Positions 34,660 to 45,115 of a DNA stretch of 64,000 bases are shown in pieces. A program made the position numbers and the translations under genes. The stretch lies in NCBI RefSeq assembly GCF_013409985.1, contig NZ_JACCBY010000001.1, positions 434,001 to 498,000 on the forward strand, written 5' to 3'. The stretch is from Sphingomonas melonis (lineage in GTDB: Bacteria > Pseudomonadota > Alphaproteobacteria > Sphingomonadales > Sphingomonadaceae). The notes under the pieces were generated by a model that worked only from the letters and a program-made list of their open reading frames with translations, was not told the DNA's origin and made no database searches. Position 1 is the first letter of the stretch; each line of letters begins with the position of its first letter.

Positions 34660-36338
34660 TTGGCGTCGGCCTTGATCATGTCGCGGATCGCCAGCGCGGC
34701 GCGCGCCGGATTGTCGCGGGTGAAGCCGCGGACCGCGCCGATCCGGTCGTCGACCGTCTGCGACGCCTCCAGCCGATCGAGGCTGACCGCCTCGTGCACG
34801 GTGATGCCGTCATTGTCGGTGCCGCCGGCGGGCAGGCCGCCCGCCCCGGCAAGCGCCGGTGCCGCATCGTCGCGCTTCTTCATCAGCCCCTTGGCGAGCG
34901 GGCGCACGCCGAGCAGCAGGACGAGCAGCGCGATCACGATCGCAGTGGCGTTGCGGGCGAGCACCGGCAGCCACGCATTGTCGTACCACGCCGGGCCGTC
35001 GGCATCGGCGGAGGCATCGGCGAACTTGCGGCTGATCACCGTCACCTGGTCCTGGCGCGCCTGGTCGAACCCGACCGCGCTCTTCACCAGGTCGGTGATC
35101 TGGCCGATCTCGGCGGCGGTGCGCCGCGTCTTGTCGGGATCGCGCAGCAGCACGGCGACCGACAGGCGCTTGACCGACCCCGGGGCCTGGCGCGTCACCG
35201 ACACCTCCTTGCCCAGGTCGTAGGCGCGCTGGAAGCTGTCGCTCTGCTTGTTGGGATTGGGAGCAGGGCCGCCGGCAACCGGCGCCGGTGCCGCGGCGGG
35301 CGCACCGCTCGCGCCATTGGCGGGCTGCGGCGTCTGCAACTGGCTGGCGGGCGGCGGCGTGTTGGACAGCGCGCCGGGAATGCCGCCCGGTGTCGCCGGG
35401 CCGTTCCCCTGGTTGCCGACCCAATTGCCCGTCTCGGCGCGCAGCGCGCCGGTCTTGTCATAGGTCTCGCGCGTCGCCTGCGTCTGGTCGAGGTTGATGT
35501 CGGCCTGCACCTCGGCGGTGAAATTGCCGGCGCCGACCAGCGGGGTCAGCAGCTGCACCAGTTGCTGGCGCACCTTGTCTTCGGTCTTGCGCTGCATCTC
35601 GAGCCGCGCGTCGCTCTCGCCGTCGACACCGCCGGCGCCGGGCTTGGACAGCAAGGCGCCCATCTGATCGACGATGGTGACGCTTTCCGGCTTCATCCCC
35701 GGCACCGACGAGGCGACGAGGTTGACGATCGACTGCACCTGCGACTGGCTGAGCGCACGCCCCCCCTGCAACTTGACGACCACCGACGCCGAGGGTGAGG
35801 CATTGTCGCGCACGAACACCGACGCTTCGGGCATCGCGAGATGCACGCGCGCCTCGGCGACCGCGTCGATATCCTCGATCGAGCGGGCGAGTTCGGTCTC
35901 GCGCGCCTGGCGCAGCCGTTCGCCCTCCACCGCGCGGCTGACGCCCATCGGCAGCTGGTCGAGGATCGCATAGCCGCCCGGCGCCTGCTTGGGCAGGCCC
36001 TGGCCGGCGAGCAGCATCCGCGCCTTGCTAAACTGGTCCTCGTTGACCGTCAGCGCGCCGGTGCCGTCGTCGATCCGGCTGGCGATATTGGCCTGCGTCA
36101 GCGCGCTGGTCACCGCCTGCTTGTCGGCGTCGGTCAGCCCGGTGAACAGCGTCTTCTGCGTCGGCGTCGAGAAGGTCATCCAGGCGAGCGCCGCCGCGCC
36201 GATCAGCGCGACGAGCATCGCCATCGGCAGGCTGCGGCGTACCGCGGGCTGCGCGAGCACGCCCTTGATCTGCAACAGCGGGTTGGCGAATTTCTCGGGC
36301 AGAGCCGAGGGCGAGGTGGTGGCGAGGGCAGTGCTCAT
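34656..36338 (-). CDS. fliF: Flagellar MS-ring protein FliF
   Basis: A 560-residue protein with two transmembrane helices (about 37-57, MAMLVALIGAAALAWMTF, and about 452-475, NATAIVIALLVLLLGVRPL) enclosing the periplasmic ring-building domains with the YscJ/FliF pattern (FTGLTDADKQAVTSALTQANI and ILDQLPMGVSRAVEGERLRQARETELARSIEDID). The cytosolic C-tail binds FliG. A Pro/Gly/Ala-rich insertion lies at about 325-370. It starts 3 nt after fliE. Confidence 0.96.
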   Translation of the reverse strand: MSTALATTSPSALPEKFANPLLQIKGVLAQPAVRRSLPMAMLVALIGAAALAWMTFSTPTQKTLFTGLTDADKQAVTSALTQANIASRIDDGTGALTVNEDQFSKARMLLAGQGLPKQAPGGYAILDQLPMGVSRAVEGERLRQARETELARSIEDIDAVAEARVHLAMPEASVFVRDNASPSASVVVKLQGGRALSQSQVQSIVNLVASSVPGMKPESVTIVDQMGALLSKPGAGGVDGESDARLEMQRKTEDKVRQQLVQLLTPLVGAGNFTAEVQADINLDQTQATRETYDKTGALRAETGNWVGNQGNGPATPGGIPGALSNTPPPASQLQTPQPANGASGAPAAAPAPVAGGPAPNPNKQSDSFQRAYDLGKEVSVTRQAPGSVKRLSVAVLLRDPDKTRRTAAEIGQITDLVKSAVGFDQARQDQVTVISRKFADASADADGPAWYDNAWLPVLARNATAIVIALLVLLLGVRPLAKGLMKKRDDAAPALAGAGGLPAGGTDNDGITVHEAVSLDRLEASQTVDDRIGAVRGFTRDNPARAALAIRDMIKADAK

Positions 36339-36341
36339 CGA

Positions 36342-36700
36342 TTACACCGGCATGCTCATGATGTCCTTGTACGCGGACAGCAATTTGTTGCGGACTTGCA
36401 GCGTCGCCTCGAACCCGACCGAGGCCTGCTGGCGCGCCAGCATGACCTTGGCGATGTCGACCGTCTCGCCGCGTTCGTAGCTTTCGGACAGGCTCGACGC
36501 CTGCGTCTGGCTCGCGTTGACGTCCTTCAGCGCGTCCTGCAGCGTGTCGGCGAAGCTGGTCGGCTTCGTCGCACCCGCAGGCGCGGTGGTGTTGGCGGTC
36601 GCCCCGGCGCGGCTGAGCGCCTGGTTGCGCTCGAGGATCTGCGCGCGCAGCTGCATCACGCGGTCGACGCTCATCGCGCCGCCCATGCCTGCCACGCCGC

Positions 36701-36704
<4 letters not shown>
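36342..36704 (-). CDS. fliE: Flagellar hook-basal body complex protein FliE
   Basis: A 120-residue adapter between the MS ring and the rod. The conserved C-terminal half is present: SFADTLQDALKDVNASQTQA, then KVMLARQQASVGFEATLQVRNKLLSAYKDIMSMPV. Its ATG overlaps the stop of the upstream sigma-54 activator gene (ATGA), so the activator and the structural operon share one transcript. Confidence 0.95.
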
Positions 36705-38041
<1,337 letters not shown>

Positions 38042-38081
38042 TGCTATCCCCCAAGGATGAGCCTCCAATGCGTCGCGCCGG

Positions 38082-38098
38082 GTAAATGCCGGATTAAA
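38082..38098 (-). promoter_or_regulatory. CtrA-box-like site ahead of the flagellar activator
   Basis: Read on the minus strand the site is TTAA, seven bases, then TTTAC (plus strand 38083-38097). The alphaproteobacterial CtrA consensus is TTAA-N7-TTAAC, so there is one mismatch. CtrA controls flagellar regulators in several alphaproteobacteria. A single short match in a 270-bp region could be chance. Confidence 0.4.
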
Positions 38099-38149
38099 AT
38101 TCGTTCCTTGCCGGCAAAATTTTTCCGGGCGCGACACGCGCGTGCCGCT

Positions 38150-38176
38150 CGCGCCTCTACGCGCGCGTAGGCGCGT
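38150..38176. repeat. GC-rich palindrome in the flagellin/activator intergenic region
   Basis: The perfect 14-mer CTACGCGCGCGTAG (38157-38170) is flanked by further near-complementary CGCGCC / GGCGCG bases. It lies roughly midway between the divergent activator and flagellin genes, upstream of the candidate flagellin promoter. It could bind a dimeric regulator or insulate the two transcripts. Confidence 0.5.
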
Positions 38177-38216
38177 GCGAGGCCAGACCAAAACCGACCA
38201 TCCCGAATTTTTCCGC

Positions 38217-38245
38217 TAAATCCCCGTTGGCACTGGCCGTTCTTC
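38217..38245 (+). promoter_or_regulatory. Candidate flagellin promoter (overlapping sigma-28 and sigma-54 patterns)
   Basis: TAAA at 38217-38220, exactly 15 nt, then GCCG at 38236-38239 matches the spacing and core of FliA (sigma-28) promoters, although the rest of the -10 (TTCT instead of ATAA) is poor. Overlapping it, TTGGCAC at 38227-38233 is a perfect -24 element for sigma-54, with TTC instead of TTGC at the -12 position. Either would start transcription about 55-65 nt before the flagellin ATG. Only one, if any, is likely to be used. Confidence 0.45.
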
Positions 38246-38310
38246 ATTTTGGCGGCTCGGCCCTCCGCTCTGGGGGCGGCGGGGAGCGCCGCAGCTTTTG
38301 GAGACTTCAC

Positions 38311-39339
38311 ATGACCGTCATCGGTACCAACATCGCTTCGCTGCGTTCCGCGAACGCTTCCACCTCGGCCAACATGCAGCTGTCGACCGCCATGGAGCGC
38401 CTGTCGACCGGCAAGCGCATCAACTCGGCCAAGGACGACGCCGCCGGCCTCGCCATCTCGACCTCGATGAACGCCCAGGTCCGCGGCATGAACCAGGCGG
38501 TCCGCAACGCCAACGACGGCATCGCGCTGGCCCAGACCGCCGACGGTGCGCTCGGCGAAGCCAGCAACATCCTGCAGCGTATGCGTGAACTCGCCGTCCA
38601 GTCGGCGTCGGGCACCTACCAGAACTCCGACCGTACCAACATGGGCACGGAAATCGCCGAGCTGCAGAAGCAGCTGGTGAACATCTCGCAGACCAAGTTC
38701 AACGGCGTCTCGCTGTTCAGCGCCTCGGCCGACCAGACGATCTCGATCCAGGCCGGTGCCAACTCGACCGACCAGATGAAGCTGACGATCAACAAGCTCA
38801 ACCTGGTGCCGGTCAGCGGCACGGTGACCGCCGGTGCGGTGACCGCGGGTCTGACCACCGCCCTCGGCGCCAGCGATCCGCTGGTCGGCACGAAGCGCAC
38901 CGTGACCGCGGAAGACGTGGCCTATGGCGGCAAGCTCGGCGGCGCGACCGTCCTCGCCGCCGACATCGGCACCGAGAAGACGCTGGCGGCAGGCGACCAG
39001 ATGTACCAGGCGGCTGGTTCGGACGGCATCACCGGCGGCATCTCGGTCAGCAACGCGACCAACGCCCAGAACGCGCTTGCCACGCTCGACACCGCGCTCA
39101 GCGCCGTCAACACGACCCGCGCCTCGATCGGTGCCGGTCAGAGCCGTCTGCAGTCGGTCGTCAACAACCTGACCACCAACGTCACCAACCTGACCGACGC
39201 GAAGAGCCGCATCGAAGACGCCGACTTCTCGGCCGAAACGACCGCCCTCGCCAAGGCGCAGATCCTCAGCCAGGCGTCGACCGCGATGCTGTCGCAGGCC
39301 AACCAGAGCCAGCAGGGCGTGCTGAAGCTGCTTCAGTAA
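38311..39339 (+). CDS. fliC: Flagellin
   Basis: A 342-residue flagellin. It has the conserved N-terminal D0/D1 helices ([43 protein letters not shown]), a short variable centre (about 150-245) rich in Thr, Gly and Ala, and the C-terminal helices with [35 protein letters not shown] Shine-Dalgarno precedes ATG 38311. Central-domain length is small, as in other alphaproteobacterial flagellins. It is the only flagellin in the window and is monocistronic, ending at a strong terminator. FliS and FliD are encoded at the far end of the opposite-strand run. Confidence 0.96.
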   Translation: MTVIGTNIASLRSANASTSANMQLSTAMERLSTGKRINSAKDDAAGLAISTSMNAQVRGMNQAVRNANDGIALAQTADGALGEASNILQRMRELAVQSASGTYQNSDRTNMGTEIAELQKQLVNISQTKFNGVSLFSASADQTISIQAGANSTDQMKLTINKLNLVPVSGTVTAGAVTAGLTTALGASDPLVGTKRTVTAEDVAYGGKLGGATVLAADIGTEKTLAAGDQMYQAAGSDGITGGISVSNATNAQNALATLDTALSAVNTTRASIGAGQSRLQSVVNNLTTNVTNLTDAKSRIEDADFSAETTALAKAQILSQASTAMLSQANQSQQGVLKLLQ

Positions 39340-39418
39340 TCTCCTGATCGGCGCTGGCGCTGCCCCCCAAGGGCGTTGGCGCTGACCGAGCTCGCTCCCC
39401 CAAGGACGAGCGCACCAG

Positions 39419-39450
39419 AACCCCGGTGGTCCTCCACCGGGGTTTTTGTT
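39419..39450 (+). terminator. Intrinsic terminator of flagellin
   Basis: CCCCGGTGG (39421-39429) pairs perfectly with CCACCGGGG (39434-39442) over a 4-nt TCCT loop, followed by TTTTTGTTT. It lies 80 nt after the flagellin stop. Confidence 0.92.
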
Positions 39451-39490
39451 TGTCGGGGCCGGCGGTGGCGCGCCCGGCTGGCGCCACCGC

Positions 39491-40414
39491 TTACCGGTGC
39501 GCCGCGCGGCCCAACCGGTCGTTGATCGCCTCGCCCAGTCCTTCGTGCGGCACTGGCGCAACTGCGATCGCCGCCCGGTCGCTGGCGTCGGCACGATGCA
39601 GCGCATCGAACAGCCGCGCCGCCGCCTCGCGCAGGTCGCCGGCCGCCGACAGCGTGTCGTCGCCTGCTGACACGCCGAACCCGATCAGCCATTCGCCCGG
39701 CCGCGCCGCTTGGGCCTCCAGCCGCAGCGGCTTGCGCGGCGCATAATGCGTCGCGAGCTGCCCCGGCGCGGTGATCGCGGACTCTATAGTATGCGGCAGT
39801 GCGGCGAATGGCAGTTCGGCCGCCGTGATCGGCCCCGGCCGCAGGATCGACCGTCCGGCAATGATCGTCGATTCGAGCCCCGCCTCGGTCGCGCCGTCGT
39901 CGAGGATCAGCGGCACCCGCGTCCCCAGGCTCCCCGCGACATGGCTCGCGCGCGTCGGACTGATGCCGTTGCTCGCGTTGGCGGAGGGCGCGGCGAGCGG
40001 GCGGCCCGTGGCGGCGATCAGCCCCTGCATCGCGCGATGCCGTGGCACCCGGATCGCCACCGTCGTCAGGCCCGCGGTGACCAGCGACGCGATCCCCGCA
40101 TCGTCGCGCAGCGGCAGCACTAGCGTCAGCGGTCCCGGCCAGAACAGCGCCGCCAGCGCGCGCGCATCGTCGTCGAACGCCGCCAGCCGCTCGGCGGCGG
40201 CGCGATCGGCGACATGGACGATCAGCGGATTGAAGCTCGGCCGCCCCTTGGCGGCATAGATGCCCGCGACGGCATCGGCATTCCCGGCGTCCGCGGCGAG
40301 GCCATAGACGGTCTCGGTCGGCACCGCGACGCATTCGCCGGCGATGATTCGCGCCGCCGCCTCGGCGAGCGCGGCCGTGCCGTAGGGTAAGATGCGCGGG
40401 TTTGGATCGGCCAT
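39491..40414 (-). CDS. tsaC: L-threonylcarbamoyladenylate synthase (Sua5/YwlC type)
   Basis: A 307-residue protein that makes threonylcarbamoyl-AMP for t6A37 modification of ANN-decoding tRNAs. The YrdC domain (about 12-200) shows VPTETVYGLAADAGN, KGRPSFNPLIVHV, WPGPLTLVL and SANASNGISPTRASHV. A C-terminal Sua5 domain (about 225-300) follows after a linker containing PGQLATHYAPR, making this the long Sua5 form rather than the short TsaC. It is divergent from the acyl-CoA dehydrogenase, with only 36 nt between them. Confidence 0.95.
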   Translation of the reverse strand: MADPNPRILPYGTAALAEAAARIIAGECVAVPTETVYGLAADAGNADAVAGIYAAKGRPSFNPLIVHVADRAAAERLAAFDDDARALAALFWPGPLTLVLPLRDDAGIASLVTAGLTTVAIRVPRHRAMQGLIAATGRPLAAPSANASNGISPTRASHVAGSLGTRVPLILDDGATEAGLESTIIAGRSILRPGPITAAELPFAALPHTIESAITAPGQLATHYAPRKPLRLEAQAARPGEWLIGFGVSAGDDTLSAAGDLREAAARLFDALHRADASDRAAIAVAPVPHEGLGEAINDRLGRAAHR

Positions 40415-40450
40415 CCGTCCGGCCTATATCGCGTGCGATCCTAGGAGAGA

Positions 40451-42169
40451 ATGATGTCCTTTACCGCAGCCGTGGCCGACCAGCGTTTCGTGCTGGAGCA
40501 TGTCGTCAAGATCGACGAACTCGCCGCGACCGAGCGCTTCGCCGCCGCCAGTCCCGACGTGGTCGACGCGGTGCTCGAAGGCGTCGGCCAGTTCGCAAGC
40601 GGCGAATGGGCACCGCTCAACCGCGAGGGCGACACGGTCGGCGCGAAATGGTCGCCCGACGGCGTCCACATGCCGGCCAGCTTTATCAAGGCCTATAAGG
40701 AGTATGTCGCGGGCGGCTGGGGCACGATCGGCGTGCCCGAGGATTTCGGCGGCCAAGGCCTGCCCTTCGCGATCCAGACCGCGGTGCTCGACACGCTCGG
40801 CTCGGCCAACATGGGCTTCGCGCTCTGCCCGACGCTGACCGTCGGCGCGATCGAGGCGCTGATCCACCACGGCAGTCCTGAGCAGCAGGCGCTGTATCTG
40901 CCGCATCTGGCGACGGGCGAATGGACCGGCACGATGAACCTTACCGAGCCGCAGGCGGGCAGCGACGTCGGCGCGCTCCGCGCCACCGCCAAGCCGCTCG
41001 GCGACGGCAAATGGTCGATCAAGGGCACCAAGATCTACATTTCGTTCGGCGACCACGACATGGCGGACAATATCGTCCACCTCGTCCTCGCGCGCACCCC
41101 CGACGCGCCCGCCGGCACGCGCGGCATCAGCCTGTTCCTCGTGCCCAAGTTCCGCCTCGACGACGACGGCACGCCGGGCGCGTTCAACGACGTCCGCGTC
41201 GTTTCGATCGAGCACAAGATGGGGCTGCACGCCTCGCCGACCTGCGTGCTCAGCTTCGGCGACAATGACGATTGCGTCGGCGAGCTGATCGGCGCGGAAC
41301 ATGCCGGCATGCGCGCGATGTTCACGATGATGAACAACGCGCGGCTCAACGTCGGCCTGCAGGGCGTCCAGATCGCCGAGGGCGCAACGCAGAAGGCGGT
41401 CGGCTATGCGCTCGAACGCGTCCAGTCGGCGCGCGCCGGCTCGGCCGTCAAGGACGCGGTGCGCATCGTCGATCACCCCGACGTGCGCCGCATGCTGCTG
41501 CGGATGAAGGCGCAGACCCAGGCGGCACGCGCGCTCGTCTATTATGCCGCAGGGCAGGTCGATCGCGCCGGCCTCGGCGACGGCGCCGCGAAGAACCGGC
41601 TCGAGGTGGTGACGCCGCTCGCCAAGGCGCACGGCACCGACATCGGCAATGAGGTCGCCTCGCTCGGCATCCAGGTCCATGGCGGCATGGGCTATGTCGA
41701 GGAGACCGGCGCCGCCCAATATTTCCGCGATGCGCGCATCACCCCGATCTACGAGGGCACCAACGGCATCCAGGCCGCCGACCTCGTCGGCCGCAAGCTG
41801 GCGCTGGACAATGGCGGCGCCTTCGCCGCGCTCGTCGCCGACATGCGCGCCGAGGCGGAGCATCCCGAGCTGGTCGCGCTGATCGACGCGGTCGAGGCGA
41901 TCGCCCGCCGCCTCGCCACGCTCGACGCCGACGACAAGCTCGCCGCCAGCTATCCGTTCCTGACGATGACCTCGGTCGCGGTCTGCGGCTGGCTGATGGA
42001 ACGCGAAGGCCGCCACGCCACCGGCGACGAGGCGTTCGCGATCGTCAAGCGCGCCGCGGTCCGCTTCTACCTCGACCAGATCGTGCCCGAAGCGCTCGGC
42101 CTGAAGGCCGCGGCGACCGCCAGCGCCGACGTGCTCTACGCCGTGCCGGCAGAGGCGTTTGCCGCCTGA
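40451..42169 (+). CDS. Acyl-CoA dehydrogenase (DmdC-like long form)
   Basis: A 572-residue flavoprotein with the acyl-CoA dehydrogenase N-terminal, middle (MNLTEPQAGSDVGALR) and C-terminal domains plus an additional helical C-terminal extension (about 460-572), as in the DmdC/long-chain family. The catalytic base is E435 in ITPIYEGTNGIQA. The enzyme introduces a trans double bond into an acyl-CoA, passing electrons to ETF. The chain length and substrate are not evident; DmdC acts on methylmercaptopropionyl-CoA, but this assignment is not claimed. Shine-Dalgarno GGAGAG precedes tandem ATGATG. Confidence 0.92.
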   Translation: MMSFTAAVADQRFVLEHVVKIDELAATERFAAASPDVVDAVLEGVGQFASGEWAPLNREGDTVGAKWSPDGVHMPASFIKAYKEYVAGGWGTIGVPEDFGGQGLPFAIQTAVLDTLGSANMGFALCPTLTVGAIEALIHHGSPEQQALYLPHLATGEWTGTMNLTEPQAGSDVGALRATAKPLGDGKWSIKGTKIYISFGDHDMADNIVHLVLARTPDAPAGTRGISLFLVPKFRLDDDGTPGAFNDVRVVSIEHKMGLHASPTCVLSFGDNDDCVGELIGAEHAGMRAMFTMMNNARLNVGLQGVQIAEGATQKAVGYALERVQSARAGSAVKDAVRIVDHPDVRRMLLRMKAQTQAARALVYYAAGQVDRAGLGDGAAKNRLEVVTPLAKAHGTDIGNEVASLGIQVHGGMGYVEETGAAQYFRDARITPIYEGTNGIQAADLVGRKLALDNGGAFAALVADMRAEAEHPELVALIDAVEAIARRLATLDADDKLAASYPFLTMTSVAVCGWLMEREGRHATGDEAFAIVKRAAVRFYLDQIVPEALGLKAAATASADVLYAVPAEAFAA

Positions 42170-42206
42170 CGTGCCCCCCCTGAAGCGCGCCGATTTCCAA
42201 GCCCCC

Positions 42207-42311
42207 GTCACCCCGGACTCGTTCCGGGGTCCACCCTGCGGCGAGGAGAGTGGCTTGAGAACGCAGCATTCTCCTGCGGCCCGGTGGACCCCGGAACGAG
42301 TCCGGGGTGAC
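42207..42311. repeat. Palindromic repeat family A, best-preserved copy
   Basis: A 105-nt element whose first 29 nt (42207-42235) and last 29 nt (42283-42311) are perfect inverted repeats, starting GTCACCCCGGACTCG. The 47-nt core shares CTGCGGCGAGG and CTGCGGCCCGG-like blocks with the copy at 20799-20903. It lies between the acyl-CoA dehydrogenase and the N-acetyltransferase genes. Confidence 0.85.
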
Positions 42312-42344
42312 GGACAGGAAGAGGAAGCCGATCGACCCTCACCA

Positions 42345-42480
42345 CCGCAGCCATAGGCGATTGCCCTGCCCGCCGGGGAAGGGGAGGAAAAAGGGCGGGA
42401 GCTTTCCTATATAACGCCACCTTTCCTCCCCCTCCGTCCGCGCTATGCGCTGCCACCTCCCCCTGGCGGGGGAGGAATTG
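42345..42480. repeat. Second repeat (family C) upstream of the N-acetyltransferase gene
   Basis: Two purine/pyrimidine-biased parts: CCGCCGGGGAAGGGGAGG (about 42371-42388) and CCTCCCCCTCCGTCCGC... (42426-42443), then the hairpin CCTCCCCC / GGGGGAGG just before the gene. Related text is found at 46850-46890 and 53163-53240. A TATATAA block near 42410 is AT-rich by local standards but has no -35 partner. Together with 42207-42311 this fills the 327-nt gap. Confidence 0.55.
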
Positions 42481-42496
42481 TCTGCAAGGACCCATC

Positions 42497-43315
42497 ATGT
42501 TCGACCTCGACGCCTATCTCGCCCGCATCGGCCTGCCCGCCCGCGTCACGCCCGACGCCGAGGGGCTCGGTCGCCTCCAGCGCGAACACCGCTTGTCGAT
42601 CCCGTTCGAGAATCTCGACGTCCGCCTCGGCCGCGGTATCGCGATCGACAGCGACTCGGTCTTCGCCAAGCTGGTGACCGGCAAGCGCGGCGGCTATTGC
42701 TTCGAACAGAACCGCCTGTTCATGGACGCGCTGGCCGCGCTCGACTTCGCCGTGCGGCCGCTGCTCGCCCGCGTCTGGCTCGGCGCCACCGAGGCGCCGC
42801 CGCTCACCCATACGCTCAGCCTGGTGACGATCGACGGCCGCGAGTGGATCGCCGACGCCGGCTTCGGCGGCAGCTATGCGCCGGTGATGGCGCTGGCCGA
42901 CGGCTGGGAGGCGGAGGCGCCCGACGGCGCCTGGTTCCGCCTCGAACGCCACGCCGAGCACGGCTGGATGCTCAGCCGCAAGGGCGACCCCGGCTCGACC
43001 GACGGCCGCGGCACCGGCGAGGGCTGGCAGCCGCAATATAGTTTCCACGAGACCGCGGTGTTCGACGCCGACCTTGCGCTGTCCAACCACTGGGCCTCGA
43101 CCGCGCCGCAGAGCCGCTTCACGCAGCTCACCATCGCGAGCATCGTCCTGCCGCACGGCCTCGCCGGCCTTACCGACCGCCGCTACCACCGCCGCGCCGG
43201 GGACAGCAGCAGCGCCGCCGAGATTACCGATCCGCGCGTCTACCGCATGCGCATGTCGCTGATGTTCGGTATCGACCTGACAGCCGAAGAGGTCGCAACG
43301 CTCGGCCTGTTCTGA
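42497..43315 (+). CDS. Arylamine N-acetyltransferase
   Basis: A 272-residue NAT enzyme using acetyl-CoA to acetylate arylamines and arylhydrazines. The Cys-His-Asp triad is complete: C68 in KRGGYCFEQN, H105 in LTHTLSLV and D120 in WIADAGFGG. The N-terminal RLQREHRLSIPFENLD block is typical. Length is normal for bacterial NATs. No partner gene adjoins it; repeats flank it on both sides, so it appears to be transcribed alone. Confidence 0.95.
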   Translation: MFDLDAYLARIGLPARVTPDAEGLGRLQREHRLSIPFENLDVRLGRGIAIDSDSVFAKLVTGKRGGYCFEQNRLFMDALAALDFAVRPLLARVWLGATEAPPLTHTLSLVTIDGREWIADAGFGGSYAPVMALADGWEAEAPDGAWFRLERHAEHGWMLSRKGDPGSTDGRGTGEGWQPQYSFHETAVFDADLALSNHWASTAPQSRFTQLTIASIVLPHGLAGLTDRRYHRRAGDSSSAAEITDPRVYRMRMSLMFGIDLTAEEVATLGLF

Positions 43316-44007
43316 GCGCGGCCCGGTTTCACGCGAAGACGCCACAAGGTCGCCCCACCAGCAACCGCATGCCCCACGCGCCGCCGGCCTATCGCTACGG
43401 TGATGGGATACGGTTCCACATCAGCATCGTCACCCCGGACTCGTTCCGGGGTCCACCGAGCCGCACGAGACCGGTGTCAAACCAAGCCTTCCGTTCGCCG
43501 CAGAGTGGGCCCGGGAACAGCGTCTATGAAAATCATACTTTGAAGCGTTCCCAAATCCGGAGTGAAGGAGCGGGCGCGGAACACGACGTAGTCATAACCC
43601 GCCTGCACCCAACGGCCCCCGCCACGCGCCGGAAGGCGGTCACGCCCGCGGCAGACGCAACCCCTCTGCGCCTCCGCGCCTCTGCGCGAACAAACCTTCT
43701 GAACCACGGCGACGGAGCGGAGCGGCTGACACCGGGGGAAAGAAGGGTTCACGCGAAGACGCGAAGACGCGAAGGGTTGCGTCTGCCGCGGGCACCGCTG
43801 CCTTCCGGCACGGGGTGGGCATGCGATCGCCTGCGGCGCGACCTCTTTGCGCCTTCGCGCCTTCGCGTGATCATCTTGCAGACGCTTCCGGTCGAAACGA
43901 CCCATGTCACGAAGCGATTGCGCGCAAAGACGCAGAACGACCGTTCCAGCACGCTGACGAGGACCGCCACATCGACCTGCGACGCACCCCCGCGCCGACG
44001 AACGGAA
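43316..44007. repeat. 692-bp gene-free region made of palindromic repeats (families A and D)
   Basis: A degenerate family A copy spans 43429 to about 43525: the left end is intact (GTCACCCCGGACTCG...) and the right end decayed. A family D unit follows: tandem CGCGAAGA heptamer-like repeats at 43750-43774 (CACGCGAAGACGCGAAGACG...) and their inverse at 43845-43869 (...GCCTTCGCGCCTTCGCGTG) enclosing about 70 nt. A related half-unit (CTCTGCGCCTCCGCGCCTC) lies near 43664-43690. The last 100 nt before the convergent GntR gene shows no recognisable feature. No coding region is supported. Confidence 0.7.
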
Positions 44008-44364
44008 TTACGCCCGCTCGCACTCCAGCAGGTCCGCCGCATCCAGCCCCAGCAGGTCGATGTAGCTCCGGATCCGCGGCCATTGCGTCTCGACGAAGTT
44101 CGCCCGTTCCGCCGCGCGCAGCTTCTCCGATGCGCCCGGCAGCACGAACATGCCGACGCCGCGGCGGACCTCGACATAGCCGTCGTCCTGGAAGCTCTGG
44201 TACGCCTTGGCGACGGTCAGCGGGTTGGCGCCGTGTTCGGCGGCGAAGGCACGCACCGAGGGGAGCTGGTCGCCCGCGCGATAGTCACCGCGCAGGATCC
44301 CCGCCGCGATGGTGCCGCGTAACCGGATATAGACCGGGCTGTCCTCGTTGCTGAGCGCTGTCAT
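44008..44364 (-). CDS. GntR-family transcriptional regulator (YtrA-like)
   Basis: A 118-residue protein: the GntR winged HTH (about 10-75, with PVYIRLRGTIAAGILRGDYRAGDQLPSVRAFA and NPLTVAKAYQSFQDDGYVEVRRGVGMFV) followed by only a short helical tail, which is the YtrA subfamily layout lacking a large effector domain. YtrA regulators usually control adjacent transporter genes and themselves. Here the neighbour 51 nt upstream on the same strand is a nitroreductase gene, so co-transcription is possible. Confidence 0.9.
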   Translation of the reverse strand: MTALSNEDSPVYIRLRGTIAAGILRGDYRAGDQLPSVRAFAAEHGANPLTVAKAYQSFQDDGYVEVRRGVGMFVLPGASEKLRAAERANFVETQWPRIRSYIDLLGLDAADLLECERA

Positions 44365-44415
44365 GCTGACTTAATACACCAGCCGCCGAAAAGGTCCATA
44401 TCGCGCGCGACTTTG

Positions 44416-44997
44416 CTATCCCATGTTGGGCCAATGCGAGACGACCCGTGCCAGGTCCGGGCGAGGCCGTTCGTCGAGCGGCCGGCTCGGCGTGCCGATG
44501 AAGACGAAGCCGGCGATCCGCTCGTCCGCGGTCGCGCCCAGGCCGGTGCGCACGCCGTCGGAAAAGGTCGGCCAGCCGGTCAGCCAGCCCGCGGCAAAGC
44601 CCATCGCATGCGCCGCGTGGAGCAGGTTCATCGTCGCCGCGCCGGCGGACAATTCCTGCTCCCACAACGGGATCGGGCTGCTCGTCACCGGCGACGAGAG
44701 CACCACGACCAGCGTCGGCGCCTGCCGCGCGAACTGGTCGAGCGCGTCCATGTCGCCGCGCGGCGCCTGCGGCCGTTCGGCGCGATAGGCGTCGGCGAGC
44801 AGCCGCGACAGCGCGTCGCGATCGTCGATGACGACGAACCGCCACGGCGAGAGCTTGCCGTGATCGGGGGTGCGCGCGGCGATGGCGAGCATCTGCGCGA
44901 GCTGGTCGCCGTCGGGACCGGGGGCGACGAGGTCGCGCGGCTTGCCCGAGCGGCGGGTGGCGAGCAGCGAAAGCGGCGTGCTGGTGTCGTTGAACAT
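44416..44997 (-). CDS. Nitroreductase family protein
   Basis: A 193-residue FMN enzyme. The N-terminal LLATRRSGKPRDLVAPGPDG block (the RRS region binds FMN phosphate), LAIAARTPDHGKLSPWRFVVIDD, and GFAAGWLTGWP with FIGTPSRPLDERPRP near the end are the NfsB/YdjA-type signatures. Its short length resembles YdjA. It reduces nitro or quinone compounds with NAD(P)H; the physiological substrate is unknown. It is divergent from the peptide transporter. Confidence 0.92.
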   Translation of the reverse strand: MFNDTSTPLSLLATRRSGKPRDLVAPGPDGDQLAQMLAIAARTPDHGKLSPWRFVVIDDRDALSRLLADAYRAERPQAPRGDMDALDQFARQAPTLVVVLSSPVTSSPIPLWEQELSAGAATMNLLHAAHAMGFAAGWLTGWPTFSDGVRTGLGATADERIAGFVFIGTPSRPLDERPRPDLARVVSHWPNMG

Positions 44998-45115
44998 GAT
45001 GGCGCCGACATAGCCGGTGGCGGCGATGTTTACAGCAGGGGATCAGCCGTTAGGTTGCCGCGATCCGCCGCCCGGACCGGCCGGCGCCACGAATGTGTTG
45101 GAGTTGTCAAACCTT

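Noticed and set aside
42400-42420. TATATAA block as the -10 box of the N-acetyltransferase gene
   Set aside because: No acceptable -35 at 16-18 nt upstream; the surrounding sequence is repeat-derived.
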